Source: G965267335 sp965267335
Lineage (GTDB): Bacteria; Bacteroidota; Bacteroidia; Cytophagales; JAAEPT01
Direction of reading: 5' to 3'
NCBI GenBank assembly: GCA_965267335.1
Contig: OZ253953.1
Coordinates: forward strand, 2,728,001-2,792,000
Length of the DNA stretch: 64,000 nucleotides
Made by a program: the position numbers and the translations under genes. Positions 36,401-44,294 of the stretch are shown here, in pieces (the first letter of the stretch is position 1; every line of letters begins with the position of its first letter). The notes under the pieces are model-generated. The model was not told the origin of the DNA, did not search any database, and worked only from the letters and a program-made list of their open reading frames with translations.

Positions 36401-38550
36401 TGATGACTACAGCTAACGAAAGTGTGGCCTCTCCTACTATCGATTCATCTAGTGCAAATGTAGCCTATGGTACGGGTGACCCTAATTTCATCATTGACTT
36501 CTATGTGAATTCTACAGCAGGTACTGATTGTGGTTGTGAAGGCGAAACCTATTTGGGAAGTACCGTTGTAGCTTTGGATGGGACATGGAGCTTTGCACAT
36601 AACCTTAGCTTCTTACCCGGTGATAGCAGAAGTATAACGGCTACACAAACGACCACTACTTTGCCTGTCGGGAGTACATCAGAGTTTGCTTGTCTGTCAC
36701 TTTACCCTTGTGATATAGTTATCAATAACCATTCCGGAGACAGTATTGCATGTGAAGGGGATTCTGTAAGATTTGAAGTAAGTGCTGTCGGTACTTCACT
36801 GGAAATACAGTGGCAACTCCTTAATTCCGGCACTTTTGTTAATATCCCAGGAGAAATTGATTCAATATTAGACCTTGGATTGGCTGTAACTTCCATGGAT
36901 AGCACCTATTACAGAGCTATTGCCTATAATAGTGCGGGTTGTGCTGATACAACGGATACTATGGCACTGTACGTGACACCTGCTACTTTATTTACGGATC
37001 ACCCCTCCGATACCACTTTATGTACCGGACAGACTTTGAATCTTAGTGCAACTGCAACCGGACAAAATATTAGTTATCAATGGTATAAAGACGGTGTGAT
37101 TATCGCCAGTGCTACTTCAGACACCTATAATGTACCCGTGGTGACTGTGGTAGATAGCGGAAGTTACTACGTAGAAGCAACTGGTGATTGTGGTATACTT
37201 AATTCAGATACAATAAACGTACTAGTAAGTGTGGTTCCTGATGAGACCCTGGCTGTAAGTGATGCAGACATCTGTGCAGGTAATGATGCAGTTATCACTG
37301 TTTCAGCTTCTCAATCAGGAGTTCAGTACGAAGCCTTTTTTGGTGGTAGTATGGTAAGTAGTGTGTATGATGGCAACGGTGGTAATTTAGATATCACCGT
37401 GCCATCTGCCACGATCCCGGAAGGTATTAGTCAGGTCGCAATTCATGCTTATGGATGCTCAGATACTACTTTATTAGACACGGCTACCGTAACTGTATTA
37501 GGTGCCGCAGATACAATACACGGCCCAGTGAATGTCTGTGCAGGATCAGTTACCGGTTTGGTATATTCGATAGATTCGGTGCCCGGAGCTGCAACATACA
37601 ACTGGAATATTATTAATGGTACGATAACGGCATCTTCAACCGATTCAGATTCTATAACTGTTGATTTGGGCAGCTCTCCTACAACTATTGAAGTAACTCC
37701 TGAAACTACTTCCGGGTTTACATGTTCCACTACTCAGATACAGGTCACTCAACTCCCTGATTACACTGGCCTTGATACCCTCGTGTCTAATGAAGACACT
37801 GTTTGCACTGCCAACACGATAACATTTGATATCAATAACGCAAGTGCAGAGAGTTACACCTGGTCTTTGCCTGCCGGAGCAAGTATTGTTAGTATCAATT
37901 CTGATAGCACATCAGCTACTATATCTTTTGCTAATTCCGGTGATCATACGGTTAGTGTACAGCCATTTCATAGTTGTAGTCCCGGAATCAGTTCATTAAC
38001 CACAGATGTTACAATTCTTGAGCAGCCGGTGGCTAATGCTGGTACTGACATTACACTAAGTCAGATTGAGACGGTTACCCTGGATGGATCAGGAAGTAGT
38101 ACAGGTGCCAATTACCAATATCAATGGACGACAACAGGTTCATCAACAATAGACCAACCGGATTCACTGGTAACAACAGCAATTCCTCAAGGCAGTACTA
38201 TTTATTTATTAACTGTATCGACAACAAATGACGCATTTTGTGAGGCAACAGACGTAATGAATGTAATTATACCTCTGGAAATACCTCATGTACCCAATAT
38301 CTTCTCTCCTAACGGTGATGGTGCTCATGACTATTTGGTAATCAATAATATTGAATATGCGACCAATGCCGTACTGTACGTCTACAATCAATGGGGTGAA
38401 CTGATTTATGAATCAGAACCAGGTTATACTATTCCATGGGACGGAACAAGAAACGGAGTGGATGTACCAGTGTCTGCATATTACTACATCCTGGAATTAA
38501 ATGAAGATGGATACGAGGCATTAACAGGACATATTACAATAGTTAGGTAA
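33493..38550 (+). CDS. Giant right-handed beta-helix surface protein with T9SS type B domain
   Basis: A 1685-residue exported protein. Signal peptide MIRKCITAAILFLSCSLSLK; a CSLREA-like start (NTLRKCIRLANANPGLDSIR) is followed by about 900 residues of parallel beta-helix repeats with units such as GNYIGTDATGTAAKGNGNQG. Part of this is a higher-order repeat of 178-179 residues present three times (register points at 34300, 34837, 35371). Next come Ig/PKD-like domains (YQWYKDGVIIASATSDTYNV; YNWNIINGTITAS; a PKD-like ANAGTDITLSQIETVTLDGS) and the CHU_C C-terminus (NIFSPNGDGAHDYLVI, VYNQWGELIYES, AYYYILEL). Beta-helix proteins often cleave or bind polysaccharides, but no lyase catalytic set is visible. 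The SprF gene follows by 10 bases, so the cargo and its secretion partner are one unit. Confidence 0.9.
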   Translation: MIRKCITAAILFLSCSLSLKAATYTVDITGDTDDLGTSTPGTNTLRKCIRLANANPGLDSIRFNIGIAPYVINRTINVSIIDPVVIDGYTEAGAVAGAPLITVTFVGNNGFHLAAGSDGSTISGIIIYGTNRGIYVENSDSCTISGNFIGTNATATGSAPTVIQWSGIEVNSSDHITIGGAGGLIDRNIISDCNEDGIRINNASVGASINNNYIGTDITGNVALGNNQNGIDISNNSLNATITNNIICSNGQPGIFIFQNADYPTITGNRIGLGADGTTQLGNTGQGINIENTLKPIIGGTSISERNYVSNNTNIGIRLFNADSVIIKGNFIGLNENGDADHGNVEHGIWMNQSDYPTIGGGEAGARNYISGNNQFGLFIETSLAPTIIDNYFGTDTTGNVGIGNGQSGIRLVNNCHNPIIADNISCASTNGQGIQISNCDNPLITGNRVGLALDGVTQLGNQNIGINLENCYKPIIGGATLAERNYVSNNNQIGIRIQNGDSVIIKGNYVGLNEAGDTDYGNNNMGVWMLDSDYPTIGGGEAGARNYISGNSQTGLHIERSLSPVVVDNYIGTDVTGLNPIGNQGFGVRIVNSCDDPLVTDNIISANTQHGLGITQSPRPIVKSNIIGLGLDEITAMGNGQRGIEIIESDSAQVGGTLVSERNYIADNGQLGIHMNNSANSRIEGNYIGTDATGTAAKGNGNQGIEVVLCDSIVIGSPNGGRNIIVDNGDNGITVSNCLYATVQSNFVGVGADGGFNDALPQLGNAQHGIILAGDSHYSLIGGSNPEERNIVSNNGSAGAADGIRLGGPARGVQVLGNYCGVDSTGTKERGNTWAGISVNGNDSTYLGGSGQYEGNITSGNHHEGIYLAFATNTFIRNNKIGTDTSGTQPLGNYWYGIRFGSNGASTNNIVGGASEYANIIAFTKDSTNPDPGEVVSENGPGIYVHEASQFNTFSHNSIFCNAGLGIDLMTTANESVASPTIDSSSANVAYGTGDPNFIIDFYVNSTAGTDCGCEGETYLGSTVVALDGTWSFAHNLSFLPGDSRSITATQTTTTLPVGSTSEFACLSLYPCDIVINNHSGDSIACEGDSVRFEVSAVGTSLEIQWQLLNSGTFVNIPGEIDSILDLGLAVTSMDSTYYRAIAYNSAGCADTTDTMALYVTPATLFTDHPSDTTLCTGQTLNLSATATGQNISYQWYKDGVIIASATSDTYNVPVVTVVDSGSYYVEATGDCGILNSDTINVLVSVVPDETLAVSDADICAGNDAVITVSASQSGVQYEAFFGGSMVSSVYDGNGGNLDITVPSATIPEGISQVAIHAYGCSDTTLLDTATVTVLGAADTIHGPVNVCAGSVTGLVYSIDSVPGAATYNWNIINGTITASSTDSDSITVDLGSSPTTIEVTPETTSGFTCSTTQIQVTQLPDYTGLDTLVSNEDTVCTANTITFDINNASAESYTWSLPAGASIVSINSDSTSATISFANSGDHTVSVQPFHSCSPGISSLTTDVTILEQPVANAGTDITLSQIETVTLDGSGSSTGANYQYQWTTTGSSTIDQPDSLVTTAIPQGSTIYLLTVSTTNDAFCEATDVMNVIIPLEIPHVPNIFSPNGDGAHDYLVINNIEYATNAVLYVYNQWGELIYESEPGYTIPWDGTRNGVDVPVSAYYYILELNEDGYEALTGHITIVR

Positions 38551-38560
38551 ACTGAGCTAT

Positions 38561-39541
38561 ATGTTAAGAAAACTAAATATATCATTTGTATCATTGGTGT
38601 TTTTGCTCAATCATTTATCCGTAAGAGCACAACAACAAGGACTGTACAGCCAGTACATGATGAATTATTATCTTGTTAATCCCGCAGCTATTGGAGTTGA
38701 AGATCACTTCGATTTGCGGTCAGGATATCGGATGCAATGGACCGGTTTTGCAGGAACACCTAGAAATTACTACGTATCAGGTCACTCTCCTTTGAATAAG
38801 GCCCACGCTAATCCAAATAATGGTCACATTAGCGAACATCCATATCATGCGCTAGGAGGTCTTATTTCAGGTCAAACATTGGGCTTGCTTGCTCACCACA
38901 GTGGTTGTGTTACTTACGCTTATCATATACCATTGAATTCCGATTGGTTGATGTCTGTTGGGGCTAATGTCGGTTTTAGTCAAATGAGTGTTAATCAGGA
39001 GGATGCTGACTGGGGTGATGGAAGTTCGTATGATCCAAGTGTCGATAGCACCAAAGCAAGTGATATTGATATGGCCCTGGGTATATGGTTACATTCAAAA
39101 GATGTATTTATGGGCTTCTCCTCCACCCAGTTATTGAACAACGGACTAGAGTTTTCAATGCTGACAAACGATGGGATTTTAAATAGGCATTTCTATTTCA
39201 CAGGTGGGATGAAACTGGATGTGAATCAGGATATTAATATTGTGCCTTCGCTAATGATCCGTGGAACACATACTGCGTTTCAGTTTGATTTAAATGCCAA
39301 AGTGAATTATAAGGGGCTTTATTGGGGCGGGTTTAGCTACAGAAGACAGGACGCCTTTCTTGCCATGATTGGTGCAGCCATACCTCTATCTAATGGACCA
39401 AGTGCAGGACACTTGGAAATCGGTTATTCCTATGACCTTATTACATCCCGCTTAACTCAATATTCTTCGGGCTCTCATGAGATTATGATTGCATTGGTGG
39501 TCCCTCCTAAAGGCAAAGTGGTATGTCCTAAGTTTTGGTAG
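38561..39541 (+). CDS. PorP/SprF family type IX secretion membrane protein
   Basis: A 326-residue outer-membrane beta-barrel protein. It shows the family N-terminus after the signal peptide: QQGLYSQYMMNYYLVNPAAI, then SGYRMQWTGFAGTPRNYYVS. In Flavobacterium johnsoniae SprF is needed to export the adhesin SprB, and paralogues usually lie just after a type B (CHU_C) cargo gene, exactly as here (10 bases after the beta-helix protein). The C-terminal strands (HLEIGYSYDLITSRLTQYSS) fit a barrel. A terminator-like hairpin follows the stop. Confidence 0.93.
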   Translation: MLRKLNISFVSLVFLLNHLSVRAQQQGLYSQYMMNYYLVNPAAIGVEDHFDLRSGYRMQWTGFAGTPRNYYVSGHSPLNKAHANPNNGHISEHPYHALGGLISGQTLGLLAHHSGCVTYAYHIPLNSDWLMSVGANVGFSQMSVNQEDADWGDGSSYDPSVDSTKASDIDMALGIWLHSKDVFMGFSSTQLLNNGLEFSMLTNDGILNRHFYFTGGMKLDVNQDINIVPSLMIRGTHTAFQFDLNAKVNYKGLYWGGFSYRRQDAFLAMIGAAIPLSNGPSAGHLEIGYSYDLITSRLTQYSSGSHEIMIALVVPPKGKVVCPKFW

Positions 39542-39551
39542 GGTTTTTCCC

Positions 39552-39584
39552 AAGTTGTTGGTTATAAACTCAAACAACTTTTTT
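39552..39584 (+). terminator. Rho-independent terminator after the SprF gene
   Basis: AAGTTGTT (39552-39559) pairs with AACAACTT (39573-39580), followed by TTTT. It ends the beta-helix/SprF unit and lies only four bases before the ATG of the small lipoprotein gene, so it could also act as a leader hairpin for that gene. Confidence 0.65.
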
Positions 39585-39588
39585 AGTT

Positions 39589-39801
39589 ATGAGAGTAATA
39601 TTTTATTTCAAAAGGGCCGTAATTTTTTCAGCAGTGATAGGTGCTTTTAGCGGTTGCCAAAAGGAAGATGATCTTTCAACGACATCTTCGGCCAAGGAGA
39701 GTTTTATTGATGAGACTTCGTTAACTGATACTAGTGGCACTGAACCCACTTGCAACGGAGGGAATAAAGGACATCATCACAAACCTCCTCATAGAAAATG
39801 A
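39589..39801 (+). CDS. Small His-rich lipoprotein
   Basis: A 70-residue lipoprotein: signal KRAVIFSAVIGAFSGC with the lipidated Cys after AFSG, a Ser/Thr/Asp/Glu linker, and the tail NGGNKGHHHKPPHRK with four histidines. No family recognised. The His-Pro-Lys tail might bind metal ions; this is inference. It lies between two hairpins (39552-39584 before and 39808-39838 after), so it may be its own short transcript or read-through from sprF. Confidence 0.6.
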   Translation: MRVIFYFKRAVIFSAVIGAFSGCQKEDDLSTTSSAKESFIDETSLTDTSGTEPTCNGGNKGHHHKPPHRK

Positions 39802-39805
39802 AAAA

Positions 39806-39844
39806 ATGGGGGCATCCTGCATAACACAACAAGCCCCCTTATTA
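39806..39844. terminator. Bidirectional rho-independent terminator
   Basis: GGGGGC (39808-39813) pairs with GCCCCC (39833-39838). On the plus strand the stem is followed by TTATTATTAT; on the minus strand by ATTTTTTC. It can therefore stop both the small lipoprotein transcript and the convergent cold-shock gene transcript. Confidence 0.75.
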
Positions 39845-40039
39845 TTATCTTACAACCGTTACGTTGACAGCATTCATACCTTTCCTGCCTTCTTCCAGGT
39901 CAAACTGAACTTTGTCATTTTCACGGATGTCATCGTTTAATCCACTCTCGTGAACGAAAACATCTGTATTGGTATCCGACTGTATAATAAAACCAAATCC
40001 TTTGGAGTTATTAAAGAATTTTACTGTTCCTTCTTTCAT
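39845..40039 (-). CDS. Cold-shock domain protein (CspA family)
   Basis: A 64-residue single cold-shock domain that binds single-stranded RNA and DNA and melts RNA structure. RNP1 is KGFGFI and RNP2 is VFVHES; length is normal. It is the third gene of an apparent operon after the fatty acid desaturase and DEAD-box helicase, with 39 AT-rich bases from the helicase stop. A strong GC hairpin with a T-run lies right behind the stop. Confidence 0.95.
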   Translation of the reverse strand: MKEGTVKFFNNSKGFGFIIQSDTNTDVFVHESGLNDDIRENDKVQFDLEEGRKGMNAVNVTVVR

Positions 40040-40078
40040 GTTTTTGTTATTTATATAATTGTTACTTTTTACCTTTTT

Positions 40079-41236
40079 TTAATCAATGAATGTGAATGCC
40101 TTACCAAGTTTACCTGCTCGGCCGGTTCGTCCAATTCTATGAATATAACTATCGTAGTTTCTTGGTAGTTGATAGTTGATTACGTGTGTAATATCCGAAA
40201 TGTCAATTCCTCGCGCAGCTACATCTGTTGCCACTAAAACTTTTGCTTTGCCCTTTTTGAACTGTTCTAAAGCCTTATTTCTGTAATTCTGGGATTTATT
40301 CCCATGCATACACACAGCTTTGATTCCTGATTGAGAGAGTTTTTTTGTCAGTTTATCAACCAATCGCTTTGTCTCAGAAAAGATTAAAACCTTCTGAAAA
40401 TCCTTATCTCTCATCATTTCTAATAAAATAGTCAGCTTATCCCCTCCTTTGGGTACCCTGATGATATCTTGTTCAATGTTATCATTAGTGCTCTGTCCTG
40501 TATTTACTTTCACTTCAATAGGATTATTAACCATTTTGGCTACAATTCCTTTTTGTTTAGGATCCAGTGTTGCAGAAAAAAGCATGGTCTGCTTTCTGTT
40601 CTTCATAGCACTTGTGAGAGACTCGATATCATTGATAAACCCCATGTCCAGCATTCGATCAAATTCATCAAGTATCAGCACAGAAAAGGAATTCATATTA
40701 AGGGCACCTCGTTGCTTTAAGTCCATCAGTCTGCCTGGGGTACCTACGATTAAATTCTTTCTCTGACGAACACTTTGAATGTCTTTGTTTACACTAGTTC
40801 CTCCAATGCAAGAATGCATGCTTACCGAAAGTCCTTGAGTAAGTAACCTAAACTCCTTTTCTATTTGCACAGCAAGTTCCCTTGTCGGAACAATAATTAG
40901 AGTAGAATCTTTGAGTTTCCCCTCCAGTATTTGATTCAGGACAGGTATTAGAAAAGCTCCGGTTTTGCCAGTACCCGTATTAGCTATGCCTATTACATCC
41001 CTCCCATCCAGAAGATAATTGATCGTTTTTTCCTGGATTTCAGTTGGCTTCTCGTACTTGCGGAATGCAAGATTTCGTTTGAGTACGTTGTGTAATCTCA
41101 AATCATCAAATTTCGAATTTGATATATACTCTTGTCGGGATTTAGATTCTATTCCTTTTTTGATCAATCTTGAAGGATCACCTATTGATGATACTTGCTG
41201 TTTTGATCGTCTGTTTTTTGTTCTATAGTTATTCAA
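40079..41236 (-). CDS. DEAD-box ATP-dependent RNA helicase, DEFD variant
   Basis: A 385-residue RhlE/CshA-type helicase that unwinds RNA duplexes. Motifs in order: Q motif around EKPTEIQEK (62-70), Walker A ANTGTGKT (85-92), PTREL (117-121), motif II LDEFD (Asp190-Asp193, so DEFD rather than DEAD), SAT (221-223), VATDVAARGIDI and HRIGRTGRAG near the end. It lacks the usual long basic C-terminal tail and stops soon after the second RecA domain, while a short basic N-terminus (YRTKNRRSK) is present. Only 7 bases separate it from the desaturase and 39 from the cold-shock gene, pointing to joint use in cold adaptation. Confidence 0.94.
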   Translation of the reverse strand: MNNYRTKNRRSKQQVSSIGDPSRLIKKGIESKSRQEYISNSKFDDLRLHNVLKRNLAFRKYEKPTEIQEKTINYLLDGRDVIGIANTGTGKTGAFLIPVLNQILEGKLKDSTLIIVPTRELAVQIEKEFRLLTQGLSVSMHSCIGGTSVNKDIQSVRQRKNLIVGTPGRLMDLKQRGALNMNSFSVLILDEFDRMLDMGFINDIESLTSAMKNRKQTMLFSATLDPKQKGIVAKMVNNPIEVKVNTGQSTNDNIEQDIIRVPKGGDKLTILLEMMRDKDFQKVLIFSETKRLVDKLTKKLSQSGIKAVCMHGNKSQNYRNKALEQFKKGKAKVLVATDVAARGIDISDITHVINYQLPRNYDSYIHRIGRTGRAGKLGKAFTFID

Positions 41237-41243
41237 TGTTTTT

Positions 41244-42302
41244 CTATTTATAAGTTTTTTCTAAGCCACTTACTGGTGTAGCAATAGTGGCTAGTTTCAT
41301 GTTTTTGTAAGCCCCACTAGGAACTGATATTTGCTGTGGTGCTCTCCCAAGTTTCTTAAGCAGCCGTACATGACTCTTAATCGCAGCCCAAAATGTGGTC
41401 TGACAATGGTATTGTATATTAAACTCTTTGGAAGTTGATTTCACGATCTTAGCCAGATTCGGGTAATGAACGTGACATATATTAGGAAACAGATGATGTT
41501 CGACTTGATAATTGAGTCCTCCGATCATCCATGTCAATGCTTTACTTTTTGGTGAGAAATTGCTCGTTGTAGCAAGCTGATGAACCGTCCATTCCTCGTT
41601 CAATTGACCATCATTGTTGGGTTGTGGGAATTTTGTTTCCGGTACAATGTGAGCACTTTGGAATACCAGACTAATAAACAGTCCTGCAACAAAATGCATA
41701 CTTAAAAAGGCCAATAGAATTATCCATACTGGTATTGGTAGTAAAATGATGGGTAATGCCAGTACATAGGAGAAGTATATTAACTTCCACACTGCTATCT
41801 TCACTACTTCTTTGGAATACTTTATATCATGTCCCAGTAAGCCCATTTTCTTATACTTGGACAGACTCTGAAAATCCTTTATGGTGATCCATGAGATCGT
41901 AATCAGACCATAGAAAAACCAAAAGTAATACTGCTGGAAGTTATGTATCCAATACTTCTTGGAGTGAGGAGAAACCCGTAAAAAGAACGGGACATCAATG
42001 TCATCATCTGCGCCATCAATATTAGTATAGGTATGATGGAGAACATTATGCTGTATTTTCCAGATTTTAGCATTAGAACCAACCAGATTCAGGGTGATCC
42101 CTAATACTTTATTCACATTCTTATTTCTTGAATAAGTTCCATGGTTGGCATCATGCATGATCCCCATTCCGATGCCTACCATACCTATACCACTAACAAC
42201 GTAGTAGGTGAACAGCAGTAATACATTGGAGGCAAGTCCGACATTAATCAATGTCATAGGAGCAATAAACAAGACAAGCATTACAATTGTCTTTAAAATC
42301 AT
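41244..42302 (-). CDS. Membrane fatty acid desaturase
   Basis: An acyl-lipid/acyl-CoA desaturase that puts double bonds into fatty acids, keeping membranes fluid. The three His boxes are present: HDANHGT, HNVLHHTYTN and YQVEHHLFPN. Membrane helices flank them. The start is given as the first ATG (42302, 352 residues), but clear coding sequence continues upstream in frame to 42428 (KFAAPKGSDFSKTL, NDYFTSNNISRFANRG), closely like the N-terminus of related enzymes, and no ATG, GTG or TTG occurs there. So either translation begins at a rare codon such as ATT 42419, or the original start has been lost. It heads the operon with the helicase and cold-shock protein. Confidence 0.88.
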   Translation of the reverse strand: MILKTIVMLVLFIAPMTLINVGLASNVLLLFTYYVVSGIGMVGIGMGIMHDANHGTYSRNKNVNKVLGITLNLVGSNAKIWKIQHNVLHHTYTNIDGADDDIDVPFFLRVSPHSKKYWIHNFQQYYFWFFYGLITISWITIKDFQSLSKYKKMGLLGHDIKYSKEVVKIAVWKLIYFSYVLALPIILLPIPVWIILLAFLSMHFVAGLFISLVFQSAHIVPETKFPQPNNDGQLNEEWTVHQLATTSNFSPKSKALTWMIGGLNYQVEHHLFPNICHVHYPNLAKIVKSTSKEFNIQYHCQTTFWAAIKSHVRLLKKLGRAPQQISVPSGAYKNMKLATIATPVSGLEKTYK

Positions 42303-42827
42303 TCCGCGATTGGCAAACCTTGATATATTATTGGACGTGAAATAGTCATTTACCCTGTTTCTAAGGGTTTTCGAAAAGTCTGATCCTTTCGGAGCAGCAA
42401 ATTTTAGATTTTTGATAATAAGTGAGTTTTAGTTGTAAATAAATTGATCCTTTAAACACAAGGGGACAACAACTCGGGAATTGAACCAGTCCTAAAGTGG
42501 GTTCTGTTCAATCAGTGGATGTGAAAAGAAAATGAGGTCTTTTGAGGGAAATCAAATTCGTGTCGCAAAACACTTAAGTAACGATAAAAGATGAACTGCA
42601 TCTTCTATTATGTCTACTTGTACAATAAAGTTTATTGAAAAAGAAAGGGAATTATATAAAACGGTGAGGTAATAACAAGTCTCAGACTACATCAATATTT
42701 AAGCAAGCTAGACCTTAATTGTCGCAACTACTAACAATATTTGTTTTATTTTTTAATAATCCTGTTTTGTGAGAAATGGATGGAGAAATTTAGTTCAAAT
42801 CTGGAATACAGCAGAGGAATGAAAAAA
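42303..42827. other. Region upstream of the desaturase
   Basis: The first ~125 bases continue the desaturase reading frame without a normal start codon (see that gene). Beyond about 42430 there is AT-rich DNA with no convincing gene and presumably the operon promoter; a short plus-strand frame at 42741 looks spurious. Confidence 0.55.
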
Positions 42828-42986
42828 GGAGCTGTCTCAAAACTCAAAAAGAATACTGTCATTCCGCCAAAGGTCGGACACGTGCGAATGGAGCTTCTCG
42901 GAATGTTGCAATCTGTAGAAATTTACAGGTTTCAATTTTTACAGATCGCTTCGTTTCCTCGCGATGACGACTTTCGAGACAGCCCC
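42828..42986. mobile_element. MITE-like repeat with imperfect terminal inverted repeats
   Basis: About 159 bases bounded by GGAGCTGTCTCAAAACTC on the left and, read from the other strand, GGGGCTGTCTCGAAAGTC on the right (15 of 18 identical). The inside contains CTGTCATTCCGCC and CCTCGCGATGACGACTTT, phrases typical of dispersed intergenic repeats in Bacteroidota genomes. It has no transposase. Only one copy lies in this window. Confidence 0.6.
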
Positions 42987-43007
42987 ACTAAAAATAAACG
43001 TGGTAAA

Positions 43008-44279
43008 CTAAAGTGTATTATAAATTCTTTTGGTGACTACTCCCTGGCTAGTGTAGATATAGGCCGTGTATATCCCGGTACTCTTACTACTTAAATCTAT
43101 GTAAGCCATATTTTCTTCGCCAACTAAGACGAGTTGTCCTAACTGGTTGTATACTTTAACCTGTTGGATATCCAGAGTCGAATTAATGTAAACCTTGCCT
43201 GCAGATGGATTAGGGTATACGATTACTTTGCTATCCAGGTCTTGTTCTGTTCCGGCAACTAATTGACCTTGTAGTACAATATCTCCACCATCTGGTACGG
43301 CATTAAAATAAATGCTATCTCCTGAAGCTGAATAGGTATACTCCATAGTACTTCCGTTCTGACTGGCTCCTGTTACGGTGTCACCTTCCTCAAGTTTCAA
43401 CCATACTGTGAGCGCTTGCGAATAAATTGCATCGTTGGAAAGAGTGTCTGTAAGTTGAAGTGTCCATTGTGAGGCACTTTTGCTGATAGTGTTAAGCGAA
43501 GCACAGTGCCTTTCCTTATGGTATCGTACTGCATCAAGAAAAGTAGCATTCCACGTCTCATCAAGTCTTGTTACTAATTGGTCAAGAAACTGATTATAGT
43601 AATCCTCATGAATTGCATCCCACCATGAATCACTTACCGATTCATTGTAAATGGAGTGAAACATAAACACCACCATCCCTCCATTGTTGACCCCATTGGT
43701 GATATAGTTGTCGAAGGCTGAAACCGAAAGACTGTTGTTTACGGTAGCTGTCGGGATCGTAAAATAATCCTCATCATCATTGGCAAATTCGTATTCAAAA
43801 AGCCCATTCCAGGGCAGACTGACTGTCCTTGCAGCAATATGTTCTTTTTGTACCTCGTCCAGAACGTCCTGATTATAGGAACCCAGTGGGTATGCAAGTG
43901 TTAATACCGATTGCCCCGGTACATTGTTTTCTATTTCTGTTTTTGCACCACCGATCTCCGCAGTAAGTTGCGAAGAATTTTGAGTGGCTAAATCAGGATG
44001 AGAAACGGTGTGATTTGCAAATTCGATGCCGTTAGAAACATTATTCTGCATGACTGACCAGCCTGCCCAGGTATTGTTAGTTGTAACAAAAAAGGTACCG
44101 ACCAGTCCCCTACTTACCAAATTGGGCACCCCGATTGGTCCATGACCTGGTGACCAATCATCGTAGGTCATAACCGTTGCACACTTCTTATTGTTAAGCC
44201 AATTGCTTATGGTGTAATCTTGGCCCTTCACAAGACCAGCTAATATTAGTGCTACACCTATTAAAAATACTTTTTTCAT
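43008..44279 (-). CDS. Polysaccharide deacetylase (CE4/NodB) with T9SS type A sorting domain
   Basis: A 423-residue exported deacetylase. Signal peptide MKKVFLIGVALILAGLVKGQ. NodB motif 1 is MTYDDWSPGHG (Asp40, Asp41), motif 2 the metal-binding His90/His94 in FANHTVSHPDL, motif 3 LAYPLGSYNQ. CE4 enzymes remove acetyl groups from chitin, peptidoglycan or xylan. The middle ~100 residues form a beta-sandwich, and the sorting domain runs from VIVYPNPSAGKVYI to VTKRIYNTL. It follows a second, larger NodB protein by only 15 bases, and the two are probably co-expressed. Confidence 0.88.
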   Translation of the reverse strand: MKKVFLIGVALILAGLVKGQDYTISNWLNNKKCATVMTYDDWSPGHGPIGVPNLVSRGLVGTFFVTTNNTWAGWSVMQNNVSNGIEFANHTVSHPDLATQNSSQLTAEIGGAKTEIENNVPGQSVLTLAYPLGSYNQDVLDEVQKEHIAARTVSLPWNGLFEYEFANDDEDYFTIPTATVNNSLSVSAFDNYITNGVNNGGMVVFMFHSIYNESVSDSWWDAIHEDYYNQFLDQLVTRLDETWNATFLDAVRYHKERHCASLNTISKSASQWTLQLTDTLSNDAIYSQALTVWLKLEEGDTVTGASQNGSTMEYTYSASGDSIYFNAVPDGGDIVLQGQLVAGTEQDLDSKVIVYPNPSAGKVYINSTLDIQQVKVYNQLGQLVLVGEENMAYIDLSSKSTGIYTAYIYTSQGVVTKRIYNTL

Positions 44280-44294
44280 TCTTTCCTCTATCGA

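Noticed and set aside
39734..39940. Plus-strand frame overlapping the small lipoprotein and cold-shock gene
   Set aside because: It crosses the bidirectional terminator and is antisense to the cold-shock gene.
42460..42490. tRNA T-arm-like string on the minus strand (GGTTCAATTCCCGAG)
   Set aside because: The five-base stem does not pair properly and no acceptor, D- or anticodon arm can be built around it.
42741..43094. Plus-strand frame across the MITE-like repeat
   Set aside because: It runs through the repeat and into the antisense of the deacetylase gene; no homology-like features.
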